From Aminipila luticellarii (GTDB taxonomy: Bacteria; Bacillota; Clostridia; Peptostreptococcales; Anaerovoracaceae): 64,000 bases of DNA. Below are positions 1 through 9,805 of the stretch, one piece after another; position 1 is the stretch's first letter, and each line of letters begins with the position of its first letter. The notes below the pieces were generated by a model that searched no databases, was not told the DNA's origin, and saw nothing but the letters and a program-made list of their open reading frames with translations. Location: assembly GCF_004103735.1 (NCBI RefSeq), contig NZ_CP035281.1, forward strand, positions 1,612,001 through 1,676,000, written 5' to 3'. The translations under genes and the position numbers were made by a program.

Positions 1-1205
1 TCCATCCTTGTCCGTCCGGTCTTTTCATCGGTCTTCGCCTCCAGCTTGACCAATACAGCCTGTTTCACATGACCTTCCTTGTCACAGATAAATTCTTTTA
101 CCGTGGTCTGATATTCCCTCGGATCCTTTCCAAAGACAGCAGCAGCTTCCTCCTGACCATAGTCGGTTTTCAGGATAACAGGCCATTCCGGCCATGGATT
201 GTTTTCCAGCCTTTCCTCAGGCAGCTTCGGCATCATTTCAAGCTGTATCACTGATTTAGCCCCATGCCGTACAGCGGTGCCTACGCAATCATTTCCCGTA
301 TCTCCGCCGCCGATCACCAGAACATTTTTATCCTTAGCCGATATATAAGTGCCTTCTTCCAGAAAATGATCCAAAAGAGATTTTGTCGTGGAGGTCAGAA
401 AGTCTACTGCAAAATAGATGCCCTTTCCCTCCCGGCCCGGCACTTTTATATCTCGGGGTTGAGATGCTCCGCAGGCGAGAATCACCGCATCGTAATCCCG
501 CATCAATTCCTCCGCCTGTTTTTTCCCGGATATGCCTTTGTTCATTTTGAACTGAACCCCTTCTGCTGTCATTAAGTCAATCCGTCTTTTGATAATATGC
601 TTTTCCAGTTTCATATTCGGTATCCCGTACATCAGAAGTCCGCCGGCCCGGTCATTTTTTTCAAAAACCTCCACCTGGTGTCCCCTGATGTTCAGCTGGT
701 CAGCGGCAGCAAGCCCGGCCGGGCCGGAGCCGACTACCGCAATTCGCTTGCCGGACCGGTTTACGATTTTTCTTGGCTGCATGAACCGGTTATCAAAAGC
801 TTCTTCAATAATGGCCAGCTCATTTTCCCGGATGGATACGCTGTCGCCGTTTAAAGAACAGGTACATGCTTTTTCACAGAGAGCAGGACATACCCTTGCC
901 GTGAACTCGGGAAAGTTATCTCTTTTTAACAGCCTTTTCAGCGCAGCCTTATAGTTTCCGTGGTAAACCAGATCGTTCCATTCCGGCACTAAATTATTTA
1001 ACGGGCAGCCGGATACCATGCTGCCGATCACCATCCCGGACTGACAGAATGGAACGCCGCAATCCATACAGCGTGCTCCCTGCTCCATCTGCTCCTCTTT
1101 GGATAAAGCGATATGAAATTCATTAAAGTTTTTAATTCGTTCTAAAGGTTCCAGTGCCTCACTTGTACGCTTTTCATATTTTAAAAAGCCTGTTGACATT
1201 CCCAT
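1..1205 (-). CDS. gltD: glutamate synthase (NADPH) small subunit GltD, 3' end outside window
   Basis: This is the beta subunit of glutamate synthase. It passes electrons from NAD(P)H through FAD and iron-sulfur clusters to GltB for reductive transfer of the glutamine amide to 2-oxoglutarate. Translating the minus strand gives MGMSTGFLKYEKRTSEALEP, then an N-terminal cysteine cluster (CMDCGVPFCQ, GCPL, CPALCEKAC) for 4Fe-4S centres. A first dinucleotide-binding loop (GSGPAGLAAADQ) and a second (VIGGGDTGNDC) follow. About 401 codons are present; family members are near 490, so the C-terminus lies beyond position 1. The start overlaps the gltB stop as TAATG, which indicates translational coupling. 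Confidence 0.96.
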   Translation of the reverse strand, partial: MGMSTGFLKYEKRTSEALEPLERIKNFNEFHIALSKEEQMEQGARCMDCGVPFCQSGMVIGSMVSGCPLNNLVPEWNDLVYHGNYKAALKRLLKRDNFPEFTARVCPALCEKACTCSLNGDSVSIRENELAIIEEAFDNRFMQPRKIVNRSGKRIAVVGSGPAGLAAADQLNIRGHQVEVFEKNDRAGGLLMYGIPNMKLEKHIIKRRIDLMTAEGVQFKMNKGISGKKQAEELMRDYDAVILACGASQPRDIKVPGREGKGIYFAVDFLTSTTKSLLDHFLEEGTYISAKDKNVLVIGGGDTGNDCVGTAVRHGAKSVIQLEMMPKLPEERLENNPWPEWPVILKTDYGQEEAAAVFGKDPREYQTTVKEFICDKEGHVKQAVLVKLEAKTDEKTGRTRM

Positions 1206-4200
1206 TACTGCATCCCTCCTTTTATCTCATAGAAAGCTTTTATTTGTGCCGTTTTTTCATCTACGCCCATTTCCTCATATTTTCGGATTAAATGAAGCAC
1301 ATTCTTATAATCATACGGCATGATTTTCTTGAACATTGGCAGATATTCTGTAAACCTTTTTAAAATATCCTTTCCCTTGACCGAATGGGTCGCTTGGACA
1401 TGCTCCCTTATCAGGTCGTTTAATTCCAGTACATCCTCGCTTCTGCTGACGGTTTCCAGAGAAATAACATCTTTGTTTAATTTGGAATATAAATCTCCGC
1501 TCTCATCCAGGACATAAGCCACACCACCGGACATCCCGGCAGCCAGATTGTTTCCTGTAGGTCCCAGAATGACCACTCTGCCTCCTGTCATATATTCCAG
1601 ACCGTGATCTCCTACTCCTTCCACTACAGCATCTGCACCGGAGTTTCTGACACAGAACCGTTCTCCTGCCACGCCGCTGAAAAACGCCTTTCCGGAGGTA
1701 GCCCCATATAGAGCCACATTTCCTATGATAATATTTTCATCATGCTTAAAGGTGGACTTTTTATTGGGATAAACCATGATTTGACCGCCGGATAGACCTT
1801 TCCCGATATAATCATTGCTGTCTCCTTCCAGCTCTAAGGTCAGTCCCTTCGGTATAAAGGCACCGAAGCTCTGACCGCCGTATCCGGTACATTTGATGTG
1901 ATACGTGTCCTCCATCAGCTCGCTCCCCAATTTTCTGGTCAAAATAGAACCCAGCACCGTCCCAAAGGCCCTGGCCTGATTATCCACCTGAACTTCTATA
2001 GACTTTCTTTCGCCTTTTTCTATAGAAGCCTTCAGATTCTTGTATAAAACAGTCATATCTTTACTTTCGCTCAATTTAAAATCAAAATCATTGCCTTTCT
2101 GGTGAATGCTGTTCAGTAAGTCCTTTGAAATCCCGCTGCTTAAAATCGATCGAACATCCAGACGGGCCTTTTCTGTGCGGATTGTATTCTTTGGTTTCAG
2201 CTTATCCGTTCTGCCCACCATTTCATCTACCGTTTTAAAGCCCAGCAAGGCCATATACTCTCTCAATTCCTCTGCAATGAACCGCATAAAGTTCATCACA
2301 TATTCCGGTTTTCCCGAAAATCTCTTTCGCAGCTCGGGGTTCTGTGTGGCAATTCCCACCGGACACGTATCCAGATTGCAGACTCTCATCATCACACAGC
2401 CCATGGAAATCAGCGGAGCTGTGGCAAAACCGAATTCTTCTGCTCCCAGCAGGGCAGCAATGGCCACTTCTCTGCCGGTCATCAGTTTTCCGTCTGTTTC
2501 CAGAATCACTCTGCTTCGCAGACCGTTCATCAACAGGGTCTGATGGGCTTCTGCCAGTCCCAGCTCCCATGGAAGTCCCGCGTTGTATACGGAATTTTTA
2601 GGGGCTGCTCCCGTACCTCCATCATATCCGGAGATCAGAATCACCTGTGCTCCCGCTTTTGCAACTCCTGCCGCAATGGTTCCCACACCTGCTTCCGACA
2701 CCAGCTTGACCGAAATTCTGGCGTCTGAATTGGCACATTTGCAGTCATAAATCAGCTGAGCCAAATCTTCAATGGAATAAATGTCATGGTGCGGCGGAGG
2801 TGAAATCAGCCCGACGCCTGTGGTGCTGTGCCTCGTTCTGGCAATCCACGGATATACCTTATCCGCAGGCAGCTGTCCTCCTTCCCCCGGTTTCGCTCCC
2901 TGTGCCAGCTTGATCTGGATTTCCTCGGCACTCACCAGATATTCCGATGTCACGCCAAACCGTCCCGATGCTACCTGTTTGATTTTACTGCACCTGCTTA
3001 CGCCATCCGCATCGGGCTTAAACCGTTCTGAATCCTCTCCGCCTTCTCCGCTGTTAGATTTTCCTTGCAGCTTATTCATGGCAATAGCCATGGTTTCATG
3101 GGCTTCTTTGGAAATCGATCCATAGGACATGGCACCTGTTTTGAACCGTTTGACAATGGAATCCACGCTTTCCACCTGCTCTATGGGAATTGGCTTATTT
3201 TTTATATCAAAGTCCATTAAGTTCCTCAAGTGAGCGGCACCCATCTCTTCATTGATCATTTCTGTATATTTTTTGAACAGCTTATAATCCCCTGTTCTGG
3301 TAGCCATTTGCAGAAGATGAATGGTCTTTGGATTGTAGAGATGCTCCTCTTCCCCGCTTCGAACCTTATGTCCCCCCACACTGTCTAAAACATAATCCTG
3401 ATTCAGTCCCAGCGGATCAAAGGCTCCGGAATGTCTTTCATTGACCTGCTCTTCTATTTCCTTTAGAGTAATTCCTCCTACTCTGCTCACGGTATTGGTG
3501 AAATATTTATCAACAACCTCTTTACTGATGCCGACCGCTTCAAAAATCTGTGAGCCCTGATAGGATTGAATCGTAGAAATGCCCATCTTGGAAGCAATTT
3601 TTACAATGCCGTGCAAAATACCCTCGGTATAATCATTGACTGCGGCGTAATAGTCCTTTTCCAAAATAGTATCTTCAATCATCTGCTTAATCGTATCCTG
3701 CGCTAAATACGGGTTCACCGCACTTGCTCCATAGCCAAGAAGCGTTGCAAAGTGGTGAACCTCTCTCGGCTCTCCGCTTTCCAGCACCAGAGACAGAGAC
3801 ATGCGCTTCCGATTTCTTACCAGATACTGCTGAACGGCGGAAACAGCCAGAAGAGACGGAATCGGCACACTGTACTCGTCCACATCCCGATCGGATAAAA
3901 TAATGATATTCGCCCCATCCTTCAAAGCCCTGTCAATTTGTATGAAAACATTGTTAATGGCCTTCTCTAAAGAAGTCCCTTTGTAATAGTTAATAGACAC
4001 CGTAGCGACCTTAAAGCCATCTGCCTTCATATTCTTGATTTTCATGAAATCGGTGTTGGTCAGGATCGGATTTCTGACAGAAAGCAACCGGCAGTTTTCA
4101 GGCACATCGTTGAGCAAATTCCCATCCTTCCCCAAATAGCTGTAAGTCGAGGTCACGATCTCCTCCCGTATGGCGTCGATAGGCGGATTGGTCACCTGTG

Positions 4201-5770
4201 CGAAAAGCTGTTTGAAATAGTTAAAAAGCGGCGGATGCTTTTCCGATAATGCCGCCAACGGTGTATCTGCCCCCATGGCGATGACCGGTTCATTTCCGTT
4301 CAATGCCATGGGCTTTAAATAATCGATTACATCCTCATAGGAATACCCAAACGCTTTTTGCATTCTGGTCAGCTCCTGATCCTTGTAGAACGGAACTCTC
4401 TGATTTGGAATCTGCAATTCTTTTAAATGGACTAAATTGTTTTCCAGCCATTCTCCGTAAGGCTGGCTGCCTGCATAGTACTCTTTTAAATCCTTATCGT
4501 TGATCAATTTTCCCGATTTGGTATCCACCAGAAGCATCCGGCCGGGCCGCAGCCGTTCTTTGACCTCTATTTCTTCCGGCGGTATATCCAAGACACCCAC
4601 TTCGGAAGATAAAATCAGATTGCCGTCTTTGGTTATATAGTATCTGGAAGGCCGCAGCCCATTTCTGTCCAGCACAGCACCGACGATATCCCCATCGCTG
4701 AACACGATGGAAGCAGGACCGTCCCAAGGCTCCATCATCGTTCCGTGATACAGATAAAAGTCTTTCTTCTTCCGGCTCATATTCCTGTCATTGCACCACG
4801 GCTCAGGAATGCACAGCATGACCGCCTTTGGAAAGTCCATTCCGGACATGTATAAAAATTCTAAGGTGTTGTCCAGCATAGCTGAATCGGAGCCCCATTT
4901 GGGAACCACCGGAAGGACTCTGTAAAAATCTTGTCCCAATGCGTCGGAATACATATTTTCTTCTCTGGACAGCATTTTATTTACATTGCCCCGTATGGTA
5001 TTGATTTCTCCGTTATGTACCATATAGCGGTTTGGATGGGCTTTTTCCCACGAAGGCATGGTATTCGTAGAAAATCTGGAATGAACGATGGCAATAGCCG
5101 AAATAAAATCCTTTTCCTGCAAATCCAAATAGAATAATCTCAGCTGATTTACCAGAAACATGCCCTTATACACAACGGTTCTGCTGGACAGGGAACAGAC
5201 ATACGTATCGTTTGATTCGTTATCATTGCTGTTCTCAAATATTCTTCTGGCCACATATAATTTTCTGTCAAATTCAATACCCGGTTTCAAATGTCTTGGT
5301 CTTCCCACAAAGGCTTGATAAATGGCCGGCTTACATTCCAGCGCTCTGTTTCCCAGAACCTCATTGCGAGTGGGAACTTCCCTCCAGCCGAGGAAATTCA
5401 GTCCTTCCTTCTCGACGATCACTTCAAACCGCTTTTTGGTCTGGTTTCGGAGCAATTCCTGCTGAGGCAGAAAAAACATGCCCACTGCAAAATCTCCATT
5501 GGATGGAAATTCAATATTTTTTACATGCTTCACAAAAAAATTGTGGGGAATCTGCATCAATATGCCTACTCCGTCTCCGGTTTCTCCCGCTGCATCCTTC
5601 CCGGCCCGATGTTCCAGTTTTTCAACGATGGTCAACGCATCTTCCACCGTTTTATGAGATTTCACCCCTTTTATGTTTACAACCGCTCCAATCCCGCAGT
5701 TATCATGCTCAAAATTTTTATCGTATAAGCTTCCCGTTATTTTCGTTTGTGATTGATGTATCTGTTTCAT
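1205..5770 (-). CDS. gltB: glutamate synthase large subunit GltB
   Basis: Large (alpha) subunit of GOGAT, 1521 residues, full length for the family. It hydrolyses glutamine in an N-terminal Ntn amidotransferase domain and channels ammonia to the FMN site, where 2-oxoglutarate becomes glutamate. The nucleophile is Cys25 in HDNCGIG; the 24 residues before it should be removed by processing. The FMN-binding synthase domain carries the 3Fe-4S motif CVMMRVCNLDTCPVG, and the C-terminal beta-helix domain has the usual glycine-rich repeats. gltD follows with a one-base overlap. The divergent neighbour is glutamine synthetase, so both halves of the GS-GOGAT cycle share one intergenic region. Confidence 0.98.
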   Translation of the reverse strand: MKQIHQSQTKITGSLYDKNFEHDNCGIGAVVNIKGVKSHKTVEDALTIVEKLEHRAGKDAAGETGDGVGILMQIPHNFFVKHVKNIEFPSNGDFAVGMFFLPQQELLRNQTKKRFEVIVEKEGLNFLGWREVPTRNEVLGNRALECKPAIYQAFVGRPRHLKPGIEFDRKLYVARRIFENSNDNESNDTYVCSLSSRTVVYKGMFLVNQLRLFYLDLQEKDFISAIAIVHSRFSTNTMPSWEKAHPNRYMVHNGEINTIRGNVNKMLSREENMYSDALGQDFYRVLPVVPKWGSDSAMLDNTLEFLYMSGMDFPKAVMLCIPEPWCNDRNMSRKKKDFYLYHGTMMEPWDGPASIVFSDGDIVGAVLDRNGLRPSRYYITKDGNLILSSEVGVLDIPPEEIEVKERLRPGRMLLVDTKSGKLINDKDLKEYYAGSQPYGEWLENNLVHLKELQIPNQRVPFYKDQELTRMQKAFGYSYEDVIDYLKPMALNGNEPVIAMGADTPLAALSEKHPPLFNYFKQLFAQVTNPPIDAIREEIVTSTYSYLGKDGNLLNDVPENCRLLSVRNPILTNTDFMKIKNMKADGFKVATVSINYYKGTSLEKAINNVFIQIDRALKDGANIIILSDRDVDEYSVPIPSLLAVSAVQQYLVRNRKRMSLSLVLESGEPREVHHFATLLGYGASAVNPYLAQDTIKQMIEDTILEKDYYAAVNDYTEGILHGIVKIASKMGISTIQSYQGSQIFEAVGISKEVVDKYFTNTVSRVGGITLKEIEEQVNERHSGAFDPLGLNQDYVLDSVGGHKVRSGEEEHLYNPKTIHLLQMATRTGDYKLFKKYTEMINEEMGAAHLRNLMDFDIKNKPIPIEQVESVDSIVKRFKTGAMSYGSISKEAHETMAIAMNKLQGKSNSGEGGEDSERFKPDADGVSRCSKIKQVASGRFGVTSEYLVSAEEIQIKLAQGAKPGEGGQLPADKVYPWIARTRHSTTGVGLISPPPHHDIYSIEDLAQLIYDCKCANSDARISVKLVSEAGVGTIAAGVAKAGAQVILISGYDGGTGAAPKNSVYNAGLPWELGLAEAHQTLLMNGLRSRVILETDGKLMTGREVAIAALLGAEEFGFATAPLISMGCVMMRVCNLDTCPVGIATQNPELRKRFSGKPEYVMNFMRFIAEELREYMALLGFKTVDEMVGRTDKLKPKNTIRTEKARLDVRSILSSGISKDLLNSIHQKGNDFDFKLSESKDMTVLYKNLKASIEKGERKSIEVQVDNQARAFGTVLGSILTRKLGSELMEDTYHIKCTGYGGQSFGAFIPKGLTLELEGDSNDYIGKGLSGGQIMVYPNKKSTFKHDENIIIGNVALYGATSGKAFFSGVAGERFCVRNSGADAVVEGVGDHGLEYMTGGRVVILGPTGNNLAAGMSGGVAYVLDESGDLYSKLNKDVISLETVSRSEDVLELNDLIREHVQATHSVKGKDILKRFTEYLPMFKKIMPYDYKNVLHLIRKYEEMGVDEKTAQIKAFYEIKGGMQ

Positions 5771-5825
5771 TTTTATTTAAGTCCTCCCTGCCGTGCATCC
5801 TTTTCTTTGTTTACATTGCATATTC

Positions 5826-5854
5826 ATTACAATATATATATAATTTTCAGACAA
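5826..5854 (-). promoter_or_regulatory. candidate promoter of gltBD
   Basis: On the minus strand, TTGTCT (5849-5854) and TGTAAT (5826-5831) are separated by 17 bases, about 55 bases before the gltB start. Both hexamers deviate from consensus and the spacer is AT-rich, so this is a plausible rather than firm sigma-A promoter. The remaining space to the glnN promoter shows no other gene. Confidence 0.4.
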
Positions 5855-6000
5855 TTCTTAAAACACTTTGATATTTTATACCCTATAACCAATTTAGTCA
5901 AGTATTTTTGTTTTTGCATAACAATTTTTAAATTATACCACGTGAAAGGGCTTTTCGGTACTGGAAAATTTTCTGTCCATGATTTTTTCAAAAAAAGTTG

Positions 6001-6029
6001 TTGACACCTGTCTTTTTTTTTAGTATACT
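6001..6029 (+). promoter_or_regulatory. sigma-A promoter of glnN
   Basis: TTGACA (6001-6006) and TATACT (6024-6029) with a 17-base spacer form a near-perfect vegetative promoter. Transcription would start near 6036, only a few bases before the leader terminator. Expression of glutamine synthetase is therefore likely set by readthrough rather than by initiation. Confidence 0.85.
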
Positions 6030-6041
6030 CACATCATTAAT

Positions 6042-6082
6042 TAGCAAAGGCGCTATGAGTTCTTACTCGTGGTGCCTTTTTT
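6042..6082 (+). terminator. leader terminator/attenuator of glnN with overlapping ANTAR-type hairpin
   Basis: A 14-bp stem (6046-6059 with 6066-6079) closes a six-base loop and runs into a T-tract, so it is an intrinsic terminator placed between promoter and gene. An alternative small hairpin, TAGC (6042-6045), loop AAAGGC, GCTA (6052-6055), uses part of the same left arm. That loop has A at position 1 and G at position 4, the pattern recognised by ANTAR proteins. The two folds exclude each other. The second upstream hairpin found in classical ANTAR targets is not visible. Confidence 0.75.
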
Positions 6083-6157
6083 CGTAAGCTTTTACAGAAA
6101 CATACTACAGAATAGTATGGATGGATACAGATAAAAGAAAGGCCGAGGTACATACCT

Positions 6158-8245
6158 ATGAACAAGATTTCGGAACTATTTGGAAGCAGGGTCTTTAACG
6201 ATGCCGTTATGAGAGAAAAATTACCAAAGGACACCTATAAAGCACTTCGATCCCATATCGATAAAGGGACACCTCTATCCTTAGAAACAGCAAATGTGAT
6301 TGCCAGTGCCATGAAAGACTGGGCTCTGGAGCACGGGGCAACACATTTTACCCACTGGTTCCAGCCGATGACCGGTATAACTGCTGAGAAACACGACAGC
6401 TTTATTTCCCCTACGGAAGGGGGCGGTATTGTGATGAACTTTTCAGGAAAGGAACTGATCAAAGGAGAACCGGACGCCTCCAGTTTCCCGTCCGGCGGTA
6501 TTCGTGCGACCTTTGAGGCAAGAGGTTATACCAACTGGGATCCAAGCTCCTGTGCCTTCATTAAAGAAAATACACTCTGCATACCCACTGCATTCTGTTC
6601 CTACGGCGGAGAAGCCTTAGACAAAAAGACCCCTTTGCTCCGTTCCATGGAAGCCATTGAAACGCAAGCACTAAGAATTTTGAAACTCCTTGGAAATAAA
6701 TCGTCGCAAAGGGTGCTTACCACAGTAGGCCCGGAGCAGGAATATTTCCTGATTTCCAAAGAGCTGTACGAAAAACGGAAGGATTTGATTTACTGCGGGC
6801 GTACATTGCTCGGTGCAAAGCCTCCAAAGAGACAGGAACTGGAAGACCATTACTTTGGAGCCATTAAGCCAAAGGTAAACGAATTTATGGAAGAGCTGGA
6901 TGAAGAGCTCTGGAAGCTTGGAGTTTTGGCAAACACGGAGCATAACGAAGTGGCTCCTGCCCAGCACGAACTGGCTCCGATCTTCTCCAGCTCCAATGTT
7001 GCCGCTGACCATAACCAGCTGACCATGGAAATGATGAAAAAAATTGCGGGAAAACACGGACTCGTCTGTTTGTTACACGAAAAACCCTTTGCCGGAATCA
7101 ACGGAAGCGGAAAGCATATTAACTGGTCCCTTGCCACAGACACGGGAGAAAACCTGCTGAAACCGGGGAAAAATCCGATTCAGAACATCCAGTTCCTACT
7201 GTTCCTAAGCGCTGTCATCAAGGCGGTGGATGAACATCAGGATTTGCTCCGAATTTCCGTTGCCAGCCCAAGCAACGACCACCGTCTCGGCGGAAACGAA
7301 GCCCCTCCGGCTATCATTTCCATATTTCTCGGAGACGACCTGCAAGAAGTGCTGGATGCCATTACGGAAGGTAAATGCGAGGTCCCTGTTCGAAACAGAC
7401 GGATGGGCATTGGCGTTCAAATCCTTCCCGACTTTAAAAAAGACACCACAGACCGAAACAGGACCTCTCCCTTTGCGTTTACCGGCAGCCGTTTTGAGTT
7501 CCGTATGCCCGGCTCCACCACTTCCGTTGCGTGTCCGACCTACATGATCAACACCATTGTGGCCGACTCTCTGATGGAAATAGCCGACCGTCTGGAAGCT
7601 TCTTCCGATATAAAAGCAGATGCGGTCAGCCTTGTAAAAGATATTTATACCCAGCATAAACGGATTGTTTTCAATGGGAACAATTATTCAGAGGAATGGG
7701 TCAGGGAAGCAGAAAAAAGAGGCCTGCTGAATTTAAAATCTGCTGTGGAAGCTTTCCCTCACTTTACAGATAAAAAGAATCTGGATTTATTTGAAAAGCA
7801 CCACATATTTAATGAGATCGAGGTGACCGCCCGACAGGAAATCCTGTATGAAGAGTATTGTAAGCTAATTAATATCGAAGCACTTACTATGCTGGATATG
7901 ATCCATAAGGACATCCTTCCTTCCGTATCCGCTTATGTAAAAGACTTATCCGATGTGGTACTGAGTAAACAATCCATTTCGGAGAATATTCCGTGCGAAA
8001 TGGAAAAGAACCTGATTCACAGCCTGTCCTCAGCTTGTGACATCTTATATGCAAAAGCCGCAGCTCTGGATCAGTGCCTGCTTGAAGTCAATGCCCTGGA
8101 AAAAATCCGGGATGCCGCTGATTATTTCTGCGGTAAAGTGCTTCCTGCCATGAACGAATTGCGTGCCATAGCAGATGAACTGGAAACCATCACAGCGGCC
8201 AAGTACTGGCCTATGCCAACATATGGTTCCCTTCTCTTTACTTAA
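6158..8245 (+). CDS. glnN: glutamine synthetase type III
   Basis: ATP-dependent amidation of glutamate with ammonium, cytoplasmic. At 695 residues it has the length of the GSIII family rather than the 440-470 of GSI. Active-site signatures are visible: GPEQEYFLI near residue 191, [14 protein letters not shown] near 263 and RFEFRMPGS near 446. The gene starts 76 bases after a leader terminator and is followed by a terminator and then an ANTAR-domain gene. That arrangement suggests antitermination control by nitrogen status. Confidence 0.97.
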   Translation: MNKISELFGSRVFNDAVMREKLPKDTYKALRSHIDKGTPLSLETANVIASAMKDWALEHGATHFTHWFQPMTGITAEKHDSFISPTEGGGIVMNFSGKELIKGEPDASSFPSGGIRATFEARGYTNWDPSSCAFIKENTLCIPTAFCSYGGEALDKKTPLLRSMEAIETQALRILKLLGNKSSQRVLTTVGPEQEYFLISKELYEKRKDLIYCGRTLLGAKPPKRQELEDHYFGAIKPKVNEFMEELDEELWKLGVLANTEHNEVAPAQHELAPIFSSSNVAADHNQLTMEMMKKIAGKHGLVCLLHEKPFAGINGSGKHINWSLATDTGENLLKPGKNPIQNIQFLLFLSAVIKAVDEHQDLLRISVASPSNDHRLGGNEAPPAIISIFLGDDLQEVLDAITEGKCEVPVRNRRMGIGVQILPDFKKDTTDRNRTSPFAFTGSRFEFRMPGSTTSVACPTYMINTIVADSLMEIADRLEASSDIKADAVSLVKDIYTQHKRIVFNGNNYSEEWVREAEKRGLLNLKSAVEAFPHFTDKKNLDLFEKHHIFNEIEVTARQEILYEEYCKLINIEALTMLDMIHKDILPSVSAYVKDLSDVVLSKQSISENIPCEMEKNLIHSLSSACDILYAKAAALDQCLLEVNALEKIRDAADYFCGKVLPAMNELRAIADELETITAAKYWPMPTYGSLLFT

Positions 8246-8265
8246 ATAAATAATACAGCGGATGA

Positions 8266-8305
8266 AAAAGGAAAGAATCTGTCAACATATGGATTTTTTC
8301 CTTTT
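8266..8305 (+). terminator. hairpin after glnN
   Basis: A 14-bp A/T-rich stem (8266-8279 with 8292-8305, one G-T pair) ends in CCTTTT, 21 bases after the glnN stop. A separate promoter for the ANTAR gene lies immediately downstream, consistent with this being the end of the glnN transcript or a partial barrier. Confidence 0.6.
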
Positions 8306-8321
8306 GACTTTTAAAATTAAA

Positions 8322-8350
8322 TTGCAATAGGCTGACATGTATGCTAAAAT
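8322..8350 (+). promoter_or_regulatory. promoter of the ANTAR gene
   Basis: TTGCAA (8322-8327) and TAAAAT (8345-8350) are 17 bases apart, about 40 bases before the TTG start. It would let the regulator be made independently of glnN readthrough. Confidence 0.55.
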
Positions 8351-8391
8351 AATTTTTTTCAAACACTACGACTAGAGGGGTGGTGACAGTA

Positions 8392-8961
8392 TTGCAGACC
8401 ATATTACTTGTGACAAGAAATACAAAAAGTAAGGATGCTCTATTAAACTATTTAAAAAACGATTTGAACCGAATGGTGGAGACGGCGGACAGTGTAGAGT
8501 CCGGAACCCAAAAGCTGTCTGAAACGTCCTTTGATTTAATTATAGTAAATTATCCTCTGGATTCCAATACGGACGCTTCTTTCTCTATCTATTGCGCACA
8601 GAACACATCTGCCGGTGTTATCGCCCTCTTAAAAAGCAAAGAGATCGACGCCCTGTCTGAACGGCTTGAAAAATATGGAATCATTGTCATCAATAAGCCG
8701 ATTTTAAAAGTCGTGCTCAATCAGGCCATAAAATTTGCGGAGCTTTCGAAAAACAGGGTACTCACCTTAAATGAAGAAAATTTAAAATTACAGGATAAAA
8801 TTACCCAGATCAAGCTGGTAAACCGAGCAAAATGGGTTCTGATCCAATATCTGAACATGTCTGAGGAACAGGCGCACAAATACATCGAGCAGCAATCCAT
8901 GGAACGGCGCATGTCCAAGAAAAAAATTGCGGAAAAAATACTTTCCATGTATGAACGCTGA
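8392..8961 (+). CDS. ANTAR-domain antiterminator with degenerate receiver domain
   Basis: RNA-binding transcription antiterminator, predicted to act on nascent leader RNA. The C-terminal 60 residues (LNEENLKLQDKITQIKLVNR to the end) match the three-helix ANTAR domain. The N-terminal ~120 residues have the receiver fold, but the phospho-acceptor aspartate is Asn in DLIIVNYPL and the N-terminal acidic pair is missing, while the lysine of NKP remains. Control is therefore probably not by phosphorylation. I place the start at TTG 8392 because GAGGGG ends at 8380, 11 bases upstream; the GTG codons at 8380 and 8383 overlap or abut that site. Its position behind glnN with a hairpin leader points to glnN as a target. 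Confidence 0.85.
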   Translation: MQTILLVTRNTKSKDALLNYLKNDLNRMVETADSVESGTQKLSETSFDLIIVNYPLDSNTDASFSIYCAQNTSAGVIALLKSKEIDALSERLEKYGIIVINKPILKVVLNQAIKFAELSKNRVLTLNEENLKLQDKITQIKLVNRAKWVLIQYLNMSEEQAHKYIEQQSMERRMSKKKIAEKILSMYER

Positions 8962-8969
8962 CATTGGAT

Positions 8970-8991
8970 AAAAAAAGTGGCTTCGCCACTT
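8970..8991 (-). terminator. terminator of spoIIGA-sigE
   Basis: On the minus strand a 7-bp stem with loop GAA runs into seven T residues, about 90 bases after the sigE stop. A second perfect hairpin (GGGAACC...GGTTCCC) lies between it and sigE. Confidence 0.7.
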
Positions 8992-9079
8992 CCGCTAGGG
9001 AACCATAGGGTTCCCTTCGGCGGCTGCAAGCAGCATGAATCTCCAATCGGGAAGCGTTTGTCACAAAGCATCTGCACCT

Positions 9080-9805
9080 CTACCCCAGCTTTTTTATTTC
9101 TCTTCTCAATCGGTTAATGATCTTCTTCTCCAATCGGGAGATATAAGATTGAGAAATTCCCATTTTATCCGCCACTTCTTTTTGTGTCATTTCCCTTCCG
9201 CTTATTAACCCAAAACGCATTTCCATAATTTGTTTCTCCCGGTTATTCAGCTTTTTTAAAGCATATACCAGCAGCTTTCGATTCACCTCTTCTTCTATAT
9301 GTCCATAGACCACATCGTTTTCAGTTCCTAAGATGTCCGATAAAAGCAATTCATTTCCATCCCAGTCTACATTTAAAGGCTCGTCAAAGGAGACCTCGCT
9401 CTTAATTTTATTATTTCTTCTGATATACATAAGTATTTCATTTTCAATACATCTGGAAGCATATGTAGCCAATTTTATGTTTTTTTCCGCATTAAACGTA
9501 TTGACAGCCTTTATCAGACCGATTGTCCCGATAGAAATCAGGTCTTCAATGTTTATTTTCGATCCCTCAAATTTCTTTGCAATGTAGACCACTAATCTTA
9601 AATTTCTTTCAATCAATATGGCTCGAGCCGCTTCACTCCCTTTCGCAAACTCCTCCAGCAGATGCTTTTCCTCATCGCTGTTGAGCGGCGGCGGTAATAC
9701 TTCATTTCCTCCAATATAGAAAATTTCATTAGGCTCGGTATGTTTCACCCATTTAAATACCCGTGAAATTTGCTTTAACATCCATTGTCTGACCATCCAA
9801 TTCAT
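9080..9805 (-). CDS. sigE: sporulation sigma factor SigE
   Basis: RNA polymerase sigma factor of the early mother cell, 241 residues, the usual length. The N-terminal ~30 residues form the pro-sequence removed by SpoIIGA, followed by the signature [12 protein letters not shown]. Region 2 has [12 protein letters not shown] and the sigma-70 region 2 core; region 4 ends with a helix-turn-helix ([20 protein letters not shown]). A ribosome site (GGGAGGGG) lies 7 bases before the ATG. The start overlaps the spoIIGA stop as TAATG. sigG, often third in this operon, is not adjacent here. Confidence 0.97.
   Translation of the reverse strand: MNWMVRQWMLKQISRVFKWVKHTEPNEIFYIGGNEVLPPPLNSDEEKHLLEEFAKGSEAARAILIERNLRLVVYIAKKFEGSKINIEDLISIGTIGLIKAVNTFNAEKNIKLATYASRCIENEILMYIRRNNKIKSEVSFDEPLNVDWDGNELLLSDILGTENDVVYGHIEEEVNRKLLVYALKKLNNREKQIMEMRFGLISGREMTQKEVADKMGISQSYISRLEKKIINRLRREIKKLG

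Noticed and set aside
2344-3125. Several open frames antisense to gltB
   Set aside because: They mirror codon bias of the large conserved gene and lack start signals or recognisable products.
5212-5871. Plus-strand open frame of 219 codons opposite the gltB start
   Set aside because: It lies antisense to the conserved N-terminus of gltB, has no ribosome site and its product shows no family features.
8941-9079. Additional copy of the dispersed repeat downstream of the ANTAR gene
   Set aside because: The AAAAAAGTGGC hairpin resembles the repeat end only in general shape; the ACGTAGGA and CGATAT motifs are absent.
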